A stretch of 56,000 nt of DNA from an uncultured Pelagibacteraceae bacterium. GTDB taxonomy: Bacteria; Pseudomonadota; Alphaproteobacteria; Pelagibacterales; Pelagibacteraceae. The notes beneath the pieces were generated by a model. The model had not been told where the DNA came from. It worked only from the letters and a program-made list of their open reading frames with translations, and did not search any database. The stretch is taken from assembly GCA_902590845.1 (NCBI GenBank), contig CACIYJ010000003.1:1-56000 (forward strand), read 5' to 3'. Position 1 is the stretch's first letter, and every line of letters begins with the position of its first letter. The position numbers were made by a program, and so were the translations under genes. Below, piece after piece: positions 1 through 9,570 of the stretch.

Positions 1-2
1 AT

Positions 3-2561
3 TCTCATTTAATTAAAAACGGATTAAGAGGCTACTGTTCTTTGAATGTTGAGTGTTCAGATGCGCTTGACACACATTCATTTGCTGTATTAATTGGAGT
101 TGGAGCTACAACTATAAATCCATATTTAGCTATAGATAGTATTTACGAAAGATTTGAGAAAAAACTTTTTGGAAAATCTAATTTTGAGAGTTGTGTGCTT
201 AAATTTAAAAAATCAATTGATTCTGGTCTCTTAAAGATAATGTCAAAAATGGGAATTTCAGTAATAAGCTCTTACAGAGGAGGCTGTAATTTTGAAGCAG
301 TAGGATTAAGTAGAGCTATTGTATCTGATTATTTTCCAGGTATGTCGTCCAGAATCTCCGGGATAGGTATAAGCGGAATAGAAGATAAAATAAAAAAGCT
401 ACATCATAAATTTTCTAAAAAAAATATTTATACTTTGCCAATTGGTGGATTGTATCGTTATAGAAAAAGTGGTGAAAATCATCAGCATGATGGTACTCTT
501 ATTCATTTATTACAAAACGCTGTAGGAAACGGATCTTACGAACAATATAAGAAATATTCGATTGGAATTCATAATCTATCACCTATAAATTTACGCGATC
601 TTCTACAATTTAAGAATAGAAGAAAACCAATTGATATTAACGAAGTTGAACCAATCGAGGATATTTTAAAGCGATTTGGAAGTGGAAGCATGTCACATGG
701 AGCTTTGTCAGCGGAAGCGCATGAAGTTTTGGCTACTGGAATGAATAGGATTAAAGGAGCATCTTGTAGCGGAGAAGGCGGGGAGGATGATAAACGGTTT
801 AAGGTTTTACCAAATGGTGATTCAGCTAATTCTAGAGTAAAACAAATTGCTTCTGCAAGATTTGGTGTTACCGTTGATTACTTAAACAATGCAAATGAAA
901 TAGAAATAAAAATTGCACAAGGTGCAAAACCAGGTGAAGGAGGTCAATTGCCTGGATTTAAAGTAACCGATGAAATCGCAAGATTAAGACGTTCAACTCC
1001 AGGGGTTACTTTAATTTCACCACCACCTCATCATGACATTTACTCAATTGAGGATTTGGCTCAACTAATCTACGATTTAAAACAAATTAATCCTAGAGCA
1101 AGAATTGGTGTAAAATTAGTTGCCTCAACTGGAATTGGAACGATTGCTGCAGGCGTTGCAAAAGCAAAAGCTGATATAATTTTAATTTCTGGTCATTCTG
1201 GCGGAACTGGCGCCAGCCCCCAGACAAGCATTAAGTATGCGGGTATACCATGGGAAATGGGATTAACTGAGGCTAATCAAATTTTAACTTTAAATAATTT
1301 AAGACACAAAGTTACATTGAGAACGGATGGTGGTTTAAAAACCGGAAGAGACATTGTAATGGCTGCGATGATGGGTGCTGAAGAATATGGAATGGGAACA
1401 TCGTCTTTAGTTGCTATGGGATGCATTATGGTAAGACAATGTCACTCAAACACTTGCCCTGTTGGCGTTTGTAGCCAGGATAAAAATTTAAGAGAAAAAT
1501 TTACTGGCACTCCGGAAAAAGTAGTTAATCTTTTTACGTTTGTGGCTAAAGAAGTCAGGGAGATTTTAGCTTCGCTTGGCTATAAATCAATCAATGAAAT
1601 TATTGGTAGAACAGATTTACTATCTCAAGTTAACAAAGGAGCTTTTAATCTAGATGATTTGGATTTAAGTCCTTTATTAGTTCAAGCTGACCCAGGAGAT
1701 AAACCAAGGTATTGCAAAGATAAGATTATTAATAAAGTTCCTGAAACATTAGATGAAAAAATTTGGTCTGATATAGAAAATAAAATTCAAATTACAAAAC
1801 AAAATGATTTTGAATATGATATTAAAAATACCTTTAGATCAGTCGGAACACGATTATCTCATTATATTTATAAAAAATTTGGAAATGAAAAATTAAATCC
1901 AGATACTATAAAAATTAAACTTTATGGGTCTGCAGGACAGTCATTAGGTGGTTTCTTAACGAAAGGAATAAAACTAATAGTTGAAGGTGATAGTAATGAT
2001 TATGTAGGTAAAGGACTTTCAGGAGGATCTATTATTGTTTATCCTTCATCTAAAAGCAAACTCATTTCACATGAAAATACTATTATTGGCAACACAGTGT
2101 TATATGGAGCAACATCAGGAAAGTTATTTGCTTCAGGCCAGGCCGGTGAAAGATTTGCAGTAAGAAATTCTGGAAGCTTGGGAATAGTGGAAGGGTGCGG
2201 AGCTCATGGATGTGAGTACATGACGGGAGGCACAGCTATAATACTTGGTCAAATAGGAGATAATTTTGGAGCAGGAATGACAGGTGGAATGGCATTTATT
2301 TATGATCAAAAAAATGATTTTGAGAACTATGTCAACCCTTCCTCAATTATATGGCAATCAATAGAGACTGATTATTGGAAAAAGTTTTTAAAAGAAAATC
2401 TTAAAGATTTTTTTAAAGAAACCGACTCTATCATTGCAAAAAAAATATTAGAAAATTTTGATATCGAACTTAAGAAATTTAAACAAGTTTGTCCGATAGA
2501 AATGCTTGATAAATTAGATAATCTTATTACTTTAAAGCCAAAGATTAAGAGAGCTAGCTAA
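3..2561 (+). CDS. gltB: Glutamate synthase large subunit, C-terminal part (5' truncated by window edge)
   Basis: The reading frame is open from the first complete codon at position 3, so the start lies upstream of the window. The protein makes L-glutamate from 2-oxoglutarate and the glutamine amide, with GltD supplying electrons. About 850 residues are visible: the end of the central domain, the FMN-binding synthase barrel (GEGGED, KPGEGGQLPG, SGHSGGTGASP) and the C-terminal glycine-rich GXGXG beta-helix. Three cysteines in CX5CX4C spacing, starting near nt 1422 (GCIMVRQCHSNTCP), are the 3Fe-4S ligands of this family. The N-terminal glutaminase domain is outside the window. The TAA abuts the next ATG directly and no gltD follows. 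Identification is secure. Confidence 0.97.
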   Translation, partial: SHLIKNGLRGYCSLNVECSDALDTHSFAVLIGVGATTINPYLAIDSIYERFEKKLFGKSNFESCVLKFKKSIDSGLLKIMSKMGISVISSYRGGCNFEAVGLSRAIVSDYFPGMSSRISGIGISGIEDKIKKLHHKFSKKNIYTLPIGGLYRYRKSGENHQHDGTLIHLLQNAVGNGSYEQYKKYSIGIHNLSPINLRDLLQFKNRRKPIDINEVEPIEDILKRFGSGSMSHGALSAEAHEVLATGMNRIKGASCSGEGGEDDKRFKVLPNGDSANSRVKQIASARFGVTVDYLNNANEIEIKIAQGAKPGEGGQLPGFKVTDEIARLRRSTPGVTLISPPPHHDIYSIEDLAQLIYDLKQINPRARIGVKLVASTGIGTIAAGVAKAKADIILISGHSGGTGASPQTSIKYAGIPWEMGLTEANQILTLNNLRHKVTLRTDGGLKTGRDIVMAAMMGAEEYGMGTSSLVAMGCIMVRQCHSNTCPVGVCSQDKNLREKFTGTPEKVVNLFTFVAKEVREILASLGYKSINEIIGRTDLLSQVNKGAFNLDDLDLSPLLVQADPGDKPRYCKDKIINKVPETLDEKIWSDIENKIQITKQNDFEYDIKNTFRSVGTRLSHYIYKKFGNEKLNPDTIKIKLYGSAGQSLGGFLTKGIKLIVEGDSNDYVGKGLSGGSIIVYPSSKSKLISHENTIIGNTVLYGATSGKLFASGQAGERFAVRNSGSLGIVEGCGAHGCEYMTGGTAIILGQIGDNFGAGMTGGMAFIYDQKNDFENYVNPSSIIWQSIETDYWKKFLKENLKDFFKETDSIIAKKILENFDIELKKFKQVCPIEMLDKLDNLITLKPKIKRAS

Positions 2562-3437
2562 ATGAATAAACTAAATGTTTTTTGCTTTGGTTTTGGCCAG
2601 GTCGCAGAAAATTTTATAAAAAAACTTAAAACTGAAAAAATTCCATTTCAATTAACTACGACATCTCGAGAAGAAACTAAGAGTAAAAATTTTGAAGATA
2701 TGAATTATCAAAGTTTTTACTTTGATAAAGAAAAATTTGATAATAATTTAATTAAGCACTTAGAAGAGGCAGATCATATTTTAATTTCTATAGCTCCAGT
2801 CAATGGCGATGATATTGTAATAAAAAATTTTAAAGAAAGATTTAATAATAAAAAATTTAAATGGATCACCTATCTTTCTGCAACAAGTGTGTATGGAAAT
2901 CATGGCGGAGAATGGGTTGATGAAAAGAGTAAAACAAATCCAACATCAATTAACGGAATTGAAAGACTGAAAGCAGAACAATCTTGGATGAAATTAGCTC
3001 AAAAAAATAATTTGCCATTACAAATTTTTAGATTGTCAGGAATTTATTCAAATCAATATAACGTTTTAAAAAGGTTGAAGACAGGGGAGGCCAAAATAAT
3101 AAATAAGAAGAATCATTTTTTCTCTCGAATACATGTTGAGGATATTGCCAATGCTTTATTTAAGTCTTTGGACAATTTTAAAAAAAGAGAAATTTATAAT
3201 ATTTCAGATGATAAACCAGCTTCCAATAAAGAAGTTATAATGTATGGCATAAAACTATTAGGAGTTAATAAACCCCAAACTATAGAAATGAATGAGATAG
3301 AAAATGAAATGTTAAAAAATTTTTATAAAGATTCAAAAAAAATTAGTAATAAAAAAATGAAAAATTGTTTTAATTTTGAATTAAAATATCCTACCTACAT
3401 TGAAGGATTAGACTGTATCAAGAATAACTTTATTTAA
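2562..3437 (+). CDS. NAD(P)-binding SDR-like protein (YeeZ-type epimerase family)
   Basis: This 291-residue protein has an N-terminal Rossmann nucleotide-binding motif (GFGQVA, residues 10-15) and the SATSVYGNHGG segment typical of atypical/extended short-chain dehydrogenases of the YeeZ group, where the catalytic Tyr-x3-Lys is not canonical. The physiological substrate is unknown. The ATG follows the gltB stop codon with no spacer, so the two are almost certainly co-transcribed. Its last 30 bp overlap the end of the convergent hydrolase gene. The family assignment is good; any specific reaction would be a guess. Confidence 0.85.
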   Translation: MNKLNVFCFGFGQVAENFIKKLKTEKIPFQLTTTSREETKSKNFEDMNYQSFYFDKEKFDNNLIKHLEEADHILISIAPVNGDDIVIKNFKERFNNKKFKWITYLSATSVYGNHGGEWVDEKSKTNPTSINGIERLKAEQSWMKLAQKNNLPLQIFRLSGIYSNQYNVLKRLKTGEAKIINKKNHFFSRIHVEDIANALFKSLDNFKKREIYNISDDKPASNKEVIMYGIKLLGVNKPQTIEMNEIENEMLKNFYKDSKKISNKKMKNCFNFELKYPTYIEGLDCIKNNFI

Positions 3438-4163
3438 TTCTTTAATAATTTTTTTAAGTGAATTTTTATCTGACAAACTATGATCACCATTTTTAATAAC
3501 CACTAGTTTCTTTTTTGCTCCAACAAAAGTGGATAAAACTTTTCTAGAAAATGAAACTGGAACAACTTCATCTTTTTGACCATGAATCATAGTTACTTTA
3601 ATTTTAGATTTTATTTTTCTTGATAAAACTTTATTTTTTCTTCCATCTTTTATTAATTGATGGGTAATAGGATATTTATATTGATCACTTTCAATGGTGC
3701 TAATACCTTTTTTAATAATTTCTTTTTTAATCTTCTTTGGAAATTTATTCCACATTAGTCTTGTTAAAAATTCTGGAGCTGATCCTATGCCAAGAAATCC
3801 TTTAACTTGTTTTTTAAAATATTTAAATTGATTAAGAGCAATCCAAGCACCCATACTCGACCCAATAAGGATAAAATTATTTTTTCTAATTATTTTTTTG
3901 ATTAATAATTTTGCATTCTTAGACCAAATACTTATATTTCCTTTTGTAAACTCTCCTGAAGATTTTCCATGACCAAAATATTCTAATGCTAAGAAACCTA
4001 ATTTTTTTTTAACAGCGTATTTTTTAAAGGATTGAGGTTTTTTTCCCTCAACATCAGACATGAATCCTGGAAGAAAAACGATATAAAGTTTTTTTTTGTA
4101 ATAATTGTCAATATATCTAAGTTTTTTAGTCTTTGAGATTTTTTGGTACTTAAATTTTTTCAT
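3408..4163 (-). CDS. Alpha/beta hydrolase
   Basis: This 251-residue serine hydrolase-fold protein has the nucleophile elbow GSSMG (residues 101-105, Ser103), an oxyanion-type loop at LPGF (31-34), an acidic triad member in GQKDEVVP and the catalytic histidine in GDHSL near the C-terminus. It resembles short cytosolic esterase/peptidase-like hydrolases; no signal peptide is visible. It is very lysine-rich, as expected in A+T-rich genomes. The gene is divergent from the glycosyltransferase at 4205 with only 41 bp between the start codons. The substrate cannot be read from sequence. Confidence 0.85.
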   Translation of the reverse strand: MKKFKYQKISKTKKLRYIDNYYKKKLYIVFLPGFMSDVEGKKPQSFKKYAVKKKLGFLALEYFGHGKSSGEFTKGNISIWSKNAKLLIKKIIRKNNFILIGSSMGAWIALNQFKYFKKQVKGFLGIGSAPEFLTRLMWNKFPKKIKKEIIKKGISTIESDQYKYPITHQLIKDGRKNKVLSRKIKSKIKVTMIHGQKDEVVPVSFSRKVLSTFVGAKKKLVVIKNGDHSLSDKNSLKKIIKELNKVILDTV

Positions 4164-4182
4164 ATAAGGTTATAAGTTTAAT

Positions 4183-4199
4183 TTGTTAATATATAACAA
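4183..4199. promoter_or_regulatory. Short palindrome in the divergent hydrolase/glycosyltransferase promoter gap
   Basis: TTGTTA-ATATA-TAACAA forms a 6-bp inverted repeat with a 5-bp centre. It lies within the 41 bp that must hold both divergent promoters. It could be an operator or simply A+T-rich promoter sequence; there is no independent support. Confidence 0.25.
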
Positions 4200-4204
4200 T
4201 AAAT

Positions 4205-5362
4205 ATGGCTTCAAAAATAAAAGTTCTTCAAGTAATTCCAAAACTAGGATTTGGCGGTGCTGAAACTGGCTGTTATGATTTAGCACATTATCTGTCTGAA
4301 AAGGGTTGTATTTCTTTTATAGCAACTTCAGGAGGTGAATTATTGAAGTTTGTAAAAAAAAATAAAGTTAAAATTTTTCGACTACCTGTTCAATCTAAAA
4401 ATCCATTTCTTATTATTCTGAATACGATTATCCTATCCATACTTATATTAATCAATAACATAAACATTGTGCATGCAAGAAGTAGAGCTCCAGCTTGGTC
4501 TTGTTATTTTGCGTGTTTAATAACAAGAAGAAATTTTGTTACTACTTTTCATGGAACTTATAATTTTAAGAATAATTTAAAAAAATTTTATAATAGCGTT
4601 ATGTTGAGATCAAAATTAACAATAGCTGGATCAAATTTTATTTTTAATCATATTAACGAAAATTATAGCGAGTATTTAAATCGAAAAAAAAAATTAAGAG
4701 TTATATTTAGAGGAATAAACATTGATTATTATAGTCAAAAAAATATTTCAATTTTAAAGCAGGAAAAAATTAAACAAGAGTGGGAGCTTTTGCCGGACAA
4801 ATGCACTATTCTTATGCCTGGAAGATTAACATATTGGAAAGGTCAGGAGAAATTCATTGAGTCATTAAATATTTTAATTGAAGATTATAAGAATTCCAAT
4901 TTTCAAGCAGTAGTGCTCGGTTCTGATCAAGGCAGAAAAGTATACAAAAAGAAGCTTATTAATTTAGTTCAAAGGCACAGATTAGGTCAGAAGATAAAAT
5001 TTATTGATCATTGCAAAGAAATGCCTTTAGCTTATTCATTGGCTGACGTAGTTGTATCTGCTTCAGTAGAGCCAGAAGCATTTGGTCGAGTGTCGGTTGA
5101 AGCACAAGCCATGGGGAAACCCATTATAGCAAGCGACCTTGGAGGATCAAAGGAAACAATTTTAAAAGGGAAATCAGGTTTTTTATATAAATATGATGAT
5201 CCTCGACAGCTTGCTAAAGCTTTAAATACTGTTATTGAATTAGATCAAGATTCATTGAATTCTATAGGAAACGAGGGTAGAAAAAACATAACAAAAAAAT
5301 TTGATGTAGAAGCTATGTGTGATTCAACTTTAAGAGAGTATAAAAAATTGTTAGATATATAA
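4205..5362 (+). CDS. Glycosyltransferase family 4 (GT-B fold)
   Basis: This 385-residue protein has the two-domain GT-B layout: an N-terminal acceptor domain beginning VLQVIPKLGFGGAE and a C-terminal nucleotide-sugar domain with MPGRLTYWKGQE and the EX7E motif (EAFGRVSVE) followed by AMGKPIIASDLGG. These are hallmarks of retaining GT4 enzymes that build lipopolysaccharide or capsule chains. The donor and acceptor sugars cannot be inferred. Its stop lies 3 nt before the thrS start, so a surface-sugar gene leads a translation operon, an odd pairing that may simply reflect genome compaction. Confidence 0.9.
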   Translation: MASKIKVLQVIPKLGFGGAETGCYDLAHYLSEKGCISFIATSGGELLKFVKKNKVKIFRLPVQSKNPFLIILNTIILSILILINNINIVHARSRAPAWSCYFACLITRRNFVTTFHGTYNFKNNLKKFYNSVMLRSKLTIAGSNFIFNHINENYSEYLNRKKKLRVIFRGINIDYYSQKNISILKQEKIKQEWELLPDKCTILMPGRLTYWKGQEKFIESLNILIEDYKNSNFQAVVLGSDQGRKVYKKKLINLVQRHRLGQKIKFIDHCKEMPLAYSLADVVVSASVEPEAFGRVSVEAQAMGKPIIASDLGGSKETILKGKSGFLYKYDDPRQLAKALNTVIELDQDSLNSIGNEGRKNITKKFDVEAMCDSTLREYKKLLDI

Positions 5363-5365
5363 TAC

Positions 5366-7282
5366 ATGCCTCAGATTCAATTATTAGATGGAAAAAAGAT
5401 TCCTTTTACAAAATCAATTAATGGTTTTGATTTAACAAAAAAAATTAGTAAATCTTTAGAGAAAACCGCTCTTATTATGGAGGTTGACGGACAACTAAAA
5501 GACTTAAGCCATGAAATTAAAAAAGATTCTAGCGTAAGAATTATTACTCTAAAAGATAAAGAAGGTTTAGAAGTTTTGAGACATGATGCTGCACATATAT
5601 TGGCTATGGCAGTTCAAGAATTGTTTCCAGGAACGCAAGTTACCATTGGCCCTGTAATACAGGATGGATTTTATTATGATTTTTCACGCAAAGAACCTTT
5701 CACAGAGAACGATCTAAAGAAAATAGAAAAAAAAATGGGAGAGATTGTTGATCGTGATGAAAAGACTTATAGAGAAGTATGGAAGAGAGATGACGCTATC
5801 AAACATTTTTCTAAAATAGGTGAAAAATATAAAGCTGAGATTATTAAAAGCATCCCTTCCGGAGAAGAAGTTTCAATTTACCATCATGGTAAGTGGCATG
5901 ATTTATGTAGAGGTCCTCATTTAGCCTCGACAGGCAAAATTGGCAAAGCATTTAAATTGACAAAAGTTTCTGGAGCATATTGGAGAGGAGACTCAGATAA
6001 TGAAATGCTACAAAGGATCTATGGAACATGCTGGAGTTCAAAAAAAGACTTAGATGACTATTTACATCGATTAGAAGAAGCTGAAAAAAGAGATCACAGA
6101 AAATTAGGTAAAGAGATGAATTTATTTCATTTTAGAGAGGAGAGTCCCGGCTCAGTATTTTGGCATGAGAAAGGATGGTTGTTGTTTCAAAGATTGGTTG
6201 AATATATGCGAATGAAACAACGTTTGGCGGGTTATAAAGAAATAAATACACCCGAGCTTTTAGATAAAACATTATGGGAAAAATCCGGTCATTGGGAAAA
6301 ATTTGGCGAACATATGTTTACTTCAGAAACGCCTGATGAAAAAACTTTTGCAATAAAACCAATGAATTGTCCTGGTTGTGTTCAAGTTTTTAATCAAGGT
6401 TTAAAAAGTTATAGAGATTTACCATTAAAATTATCGGAGTTTGGAAAAGTACATAGATATGAACCATCTGGAGCATTACATGGTTTATTAAGAGTGAGAG
6501 CTTTTACACAAGACGATGCTCATATTTTTTGCACAGAAGATCAAATAACTCAAGAGTCATTAGCAGTTACAAATTTGATATTAGAAATTTACAAAGATCT
6601 AGGTTTTGAAAATGTAATATTAAAGTACTCAGATCGACCAGAAAAAAGAGTTGGTGATGATAAAGTGTGGGATAAATCTGAGACTGCTCTTTTATCAGCA
6701 ATAAAAAAATCAAAACTTGAATATACAATTAACAAAGGCGAAGGAGCTTTTTACGGACCTAAAATAGAATTTGTTTTAAGAGATGCAATTGGTCGTGACT
6801 GGCAATGTGGAACATTGCAAGTTGATTTAAATCTACCAAATAGATTGGGCGCAACATTTGTTGACAAAGATGGAACAAAAAAAGTTCCAGTTATGTTACA
6901 TAGGGCTTTATTTGGTTCTTTAGAGAGGTTTATAGGAATTTTAATAGAAAACTATGCTGGAAAATTGCCTTTTTGGTTATCGCCAGCACAAGCAGTGGTG
7001 TGTCCTATCGCAGAAGAGAACAATGATTATGTAAAAAAGTTATTTGAAGATTTATTTAAAGAAGGTATAAAATGCGAAGTGGATTTAAGAAACGAGAAGA
7101 TAAATTATAAAATAAGAGAGCACTCTCTTGCAAAAATACCTTTTATTATTGTTTGTGGAAAAAAAGAGGTTGCTGATAATACTGTAACTGTTAGAAAACT
7201 TGGATCTGAGAAACAAGAGACAATAAAAAGAGAAGAATTTATCAAAAATATGCTTAAAGCAAACAAGTTGCCTTTAAACTAA
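5366..7282 (+). CDS. thrS: Threonyl-tRNA synthetase
   Basis: This class II aminoacyl-tRNA synthetase charges tRNA-Thr. At 638 residues it is the usual full length. Order: N-terminal TGS domain (about 1-60), editing domain with HDAAHILA and the HxxxC-type DLCRGPHL segment, catalytic core with the zinc/active-site stretch MNCPGC, motif 2 around YEPSGALHGLLRVR, motif 3 around LHRALFGSLERF, and a C-terminal anticodon-binding domain. It sits between a glycosyltransferase and infC; thrS-infC-rpmI-rplT-pheS-pheT is a classical bacterial order. The TAA stop is followed immediately, in the same frame, by the infC start. Confidence 0.98.
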   Translation: MPQIQLLDGKKIPFTKSINGFDLTKKISKSLEKTALIMEVDGQLKDLSHEIKKDSSVRIITLKDKEGLEVLRHDAAHILAMAVQELFPGTQVTIGPVIQDGFYYDFSRKEPFTENDLKKIEKKMGEIVDRDEKTYREVWKRDDAIKHFSKIGEKYKAEIIKSIPSGEEVSIYHHGKWHDLCRGPHLASTGKIGKAFKLTKVSGAYWRGDSDNEMLQRIYGTCWSSKKDLDDYLHRLEEAEKRDHRKLGKEMNLFHFREESPGSVFWHEKGWLLFQRLVEYMRMKQRLAGYKEINTPELLDKTLWEKSGHWEKFGEHMFTSETPDEKTFAIKPMNCPGCVQVFNQGLKSYRDLPLKLSEFGKVHRYEPSGALHGLLRVRAFTQDDAHIFCTEDQITQESLAVTNLILEIYKDLGFENVILKYSDRPEKRVGDDKVWDKSETALLSAIKKSKLEYTINKGEGAFYGPKIEFVLRDAIGRDWQCGTLQVDLNLPNRLGATFVDKDGTKKVPVMLHRALFGSLERFIGILIENYAGKLPFWLSPAQAVVCPIAEENNDYVKKLFEDLFKEGIKCEVDLRNEKINYKIREHSLAKIPFIIVCGKKEVADNTVTVRKLGSEKQETIKREEFIKNMLKANKLPLN

Positions 7283-7828
7283 GTGTCCAACTTTAAACCA
7301 AATTATTTTCAAAGAAGAAGCAAACCTCAAGGGCCAAAAGCTAATGAGAGAATTAGAGCTTTAGATGTTCAAGTTATTGGAAGCGATGGAGGTAATCTCG
7401 GTGCAATGCCATTAAATAAAGCAATCGAGATAGCTAAAGAAGAAGGATTAGATTTGATAGAGATATCTCCAAACGCAAACCCCCCTGTATGCAAGATAAT
7501 GGATATGGGTAAATATAAATATGATTTACAAAAAAAAGCTAATTTAGCAAAGAAGAAACAAAAAATTGTTTCGTTAAAAGAAATTAAATTAAGACCAGGA
7601 ACAGAAGCTCATGATTATAATTTTAAAATTAAAAATGCAAAAAAATTTATTACCAAAGGAGACAAAGTTAAATTTACAGTAAAATTTAAAGGAAGAGAGA
7701 TGCAACATACTGAGCTTGGAAAAGATTTAATGAACAGAATTATTGAAGAAACAAAAGATATTGCAAAGGTTGAAAGCGAGCCTAAATTTGAAGGCAGGCA
7801 GATGGTAATGATCATTCAACCCATCTAA
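7283..7828 (+). CDS. infC: Translation initiation factor IF-3
   Basis: IF-3 binds the 30S subunit, prevents premature 50S joining and checks the start codon. The 181-residue product shows the N-domain (GPKANERIRALDVQVIGSDG), the lysine-rich linker and the C-domain (ISLKEIKLRP-like segment, VKFKGREMQH). The start is GTG at 7283, directly after and in frame with the thrS TAA; no in-frame ATG lies near the expected N-terminus. Many bacteria use AUU or AUC for autoregulation, so GTG still counts as a non-AUG start that IF-3 could discriminate against. That regulatory idea is inference. Confidence 0.96.
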   Translation: MSNFKPNYFQRRSKPQGPKANERIRALDVQVIGSDGGNLGAMPLNKAIEIAKEEGLDLIEISPNANPPVCKIMDMGKYKYDLQKKANLAKKKQKIVSLKEIKLRPGTEAHDYNFKIKNAKKFITKGDKVKFTVKFKGREMQHTELGKDLMNRIIEETKDIAKVESEPKFEGRQMVMIIQPI

Positions 7829-7846
7829 ATTAAAGATAATATCATC

Positions 7847-7875
7847 TTGTAAAGATTAATTATTGCCTATATAAA
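7847..7875 (+). promoter_or_regulatory. Candidate sigma-70 promoter for rpmI-rplT
   Basis: TTGTAA at 7847-7852 and TATAAA at 7870-7875 are separated by 17 nt, a good housekeeping-promoter match. The expected transcription start would fall about 5-8 nt before the rpmI ATG, and no Shine-Dalgarno sequence is visible there, implying a very short leader. It is predicted only from sequence; random matches are common in A+T-rich DNA. Confidence 0.4.
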
Positions 7876-7887
7876 ACCGAAATATTT

Positions 7888-8094
7888 ATGCCAAAATTAA
7901 AAACTAAGAGCTCTGCAAAAAAAAGATTTAGATTTACGGCTTCAGGCAAAATCAAGATGCCTCAAGCTGGAAAAAGACATGGTATGATTAAGAGAACAAA
8001 TTCACAAATAAGAAAACAAAGAGGCACTACGATAATGACAAAACAAGATTCAAAAATTGTTAAATCGTATATGCCATATAATTTAAGAGGATAA
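7888..8094 (+). CDS. rpmI: 50S ribosomal protein L35
   Basis: This is a 68-residue, strongly basic protein with the L35 signature from its N-terminus ([13 protein letters not shown]) and the C-terminal GTTIM...MPYNLRG stretch. It is a structural protein of the large subunit. It is followed after 1 nt by rplT, the standard pair. The ATG start has no clear Shine-Dalgarno site, in keeping with the close upstream promoter candidate. Confidence 0.97.
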   Translation: MPKLKTKSSAKKRFRFTASGKIKMPQAGKRHGMIKRTNSQIRKQRGTTIMTKQDSKIVKSYMPYNLRG

Positions 8095-8095
8095 T

Positions 8096-8452
8096 ATGGC
8101 TAGAACAAAACGTGGTGTTGTTAGTAGAGCAAAACATAAGAAAGTTTTAAAATTTGTTAAAGGTCAATACGGAAGAAGAAAGAATACTATTCGTATAGCT
8201 CGTCAAGCAATGGAAAAAGCCATGCAATATGCCTATCGAGATAGAAAAACAAAAAAAAGAGAATTTAGATCTTTATGGATACAGAGAATCAATGCCGGCG
8301 TAAGAATGGAGGGTTTGACATATGCAAAATTTATTAACGGTTTGGCTAAATCTAAGATTAAGTTAGACAGAAAAGTGTTAGCAGAATTGGCCTATAACAA
8401 TCCAGAAGTCTTTAAATCTATAGTAAAAAAGGTTCAATCTTCCCTTAACTAA
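8096..8452 (+). CDS. rplT: 50S ribosomal protein L20
   Basis: This 118-residue protein has the typical L20 length and motifs ([41 protein letters not shown]). L20 is an early 23S rRNA-binding assembly protein. It lies 1 nt after rpmI and 50 nt before pheS. In many bacteria L20 represses its own operon by binding the leader mRNA; no such structure is evident in the short region upstream of rpmI. Confidence 0.98.
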   Translation: MARTKRGVVSRAKHKKVLKFVKGQYGRRKNTIRIARQAMEKAMQYAYRDRKTKKREFRSLWIQRINAGVRMEGLTYAKFINGLAKSKIKLDRKVLAELAYNNPEVFKSIVKKVQSSLN

Positions 8453-8502
8453 TAAGGGTCTTTGATTTAATCTCAACTTAATATAAAAAATCATAATATC
8501 CA

Positions 8503-9570
8503 ATGAGTGATTTAGATAAAATAAATTCTATTTTTAACGCAAAGATAGATTCAATAAAATCGAAAGACGAATTACAGAACTTAAAAACAGAATTTTTTGG
8601 TAAAAACGGTCAAATTACAAATCAGTTTAAAAATTTAGGATCTTTATCTGCCGAAGAGAAGAAAGAATTTGCCTCTAGTTTAAATAAATTAAAAGATAGT
8701 TTATCCAACCAGATCGAGAAAAAAAATTTAGAAATTGAAACACAAGAAATTAATGAAAAATTAAAAAGTGAAAAAATTGATGTAACTTTGCCTATAAGAT
8801 CTTACAGACAAGGAAAAATTCATCCAGTATCACAAGTGATTGATGAAATTTCTTCCATCTTTTCAGAGATTGGGTTTTCAGTTGCAGAAGGCCCTGATGT
8901 TGAAACAGAGTATAATAATTTTACCGCACTCAATACACCTGAAGATCATCCAGCGAGAGATATGCATGACACTTTTTATTTGGATAAAAATAAAAAACTT
9001 TTATTAAGGACACATACTTCACCAGTTCAAATTAGAACTATGTTAAATGAAAAACCACCTTTTAAGATTATAGTTCCTGGTAGAACTTATCGATCTGATA
9101 GTGATCAAACTCACGCACCTATGTTTCATCAACTAGAAGGTCTTCACATAGATAAAAATATCACAATGAGTCATTTAAAAGGATGTTTAGATTATTTTAT
9201 TAAGGAATTTTTTGAAGTTAAAAATGTTAAGATGAGATTTAGACCAAGTCATTTCCCATTCACCGAACCTTCAGCCGAGGTAGATATTGGTTATAGGTTA
9301 GAGAACGGTAAAATAGTTATTGGAGAAGGCGATAAATGGTTGGAAGTTTTGGGTTGTGGAATGGTGCATCCTAATGTTTTAAAAAATGTTAAAGTCGATA
9401 CAAAAAAATATCAAGGTTATGCGTTTGGCATCGGAATTGATAGGCTTGCAATGTTAAAATATGGAATTAATGATCTAAGGGCATTTTTTGAAACAGATTA
9501 TCGATGGTTAAGTCATTTTGGCTTTGATCCTTTGGACGTTCCAACAAATTATAGAGGTTTAAGTAAATGA
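8503..9570 (+). CDS. pheS: Phenylalanyl-tRNA synthetase alpha subunit
   Basis: This 355-residue protein is the catalytic subunit of the (alpha-beta)2 PheRS. An N-terminal coiled-coil arm (about 1-90) precedes the class II core. Visible motifs include [10 protein letters not shown], the motif 2 region ([21 protein letters not shown]) with the phenylalanine pocket [12 protein letters not shown], and motif 3 GIGIDRLAM. It overlaps pheT by 4 nt (ATGA), a sign of translational coupling. The partner tRNA-Phe in this window (46291) has an unusual elbow. Confidence 0.98.
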   Translation: MSDLDKINSIFNAKIDSIKSKDELQNLKTEFFGKNGQITNQFKNLGSLSAEEKKEFASSLNKLKDSLSNQIEKKNLEIETQEINEKLKSEKIDVTLPIRSYRQGKIHPVSQVIDEISSIFSEIGFSVAEGPDVETEYNNFTALNTPEDHPARDMHDTFYLDKNKKLLLRTHTSPVQIRTMLNEKPPFKIIVPGRTYRSDSDQTHAPMFHQLEGLHIDKNITMSHLKGCLDYFIKEFFEVKNVKMRFRPSHFPFTEPSAEVDIGYRLENGKIVIGEGDKWLEVLGCGMVHPNVLKNVKVDTKKYQGYAFGIGIDRLAMLKYGINDLRAFFETDYRWLSHFGFDPLDVPTNYRGLSK

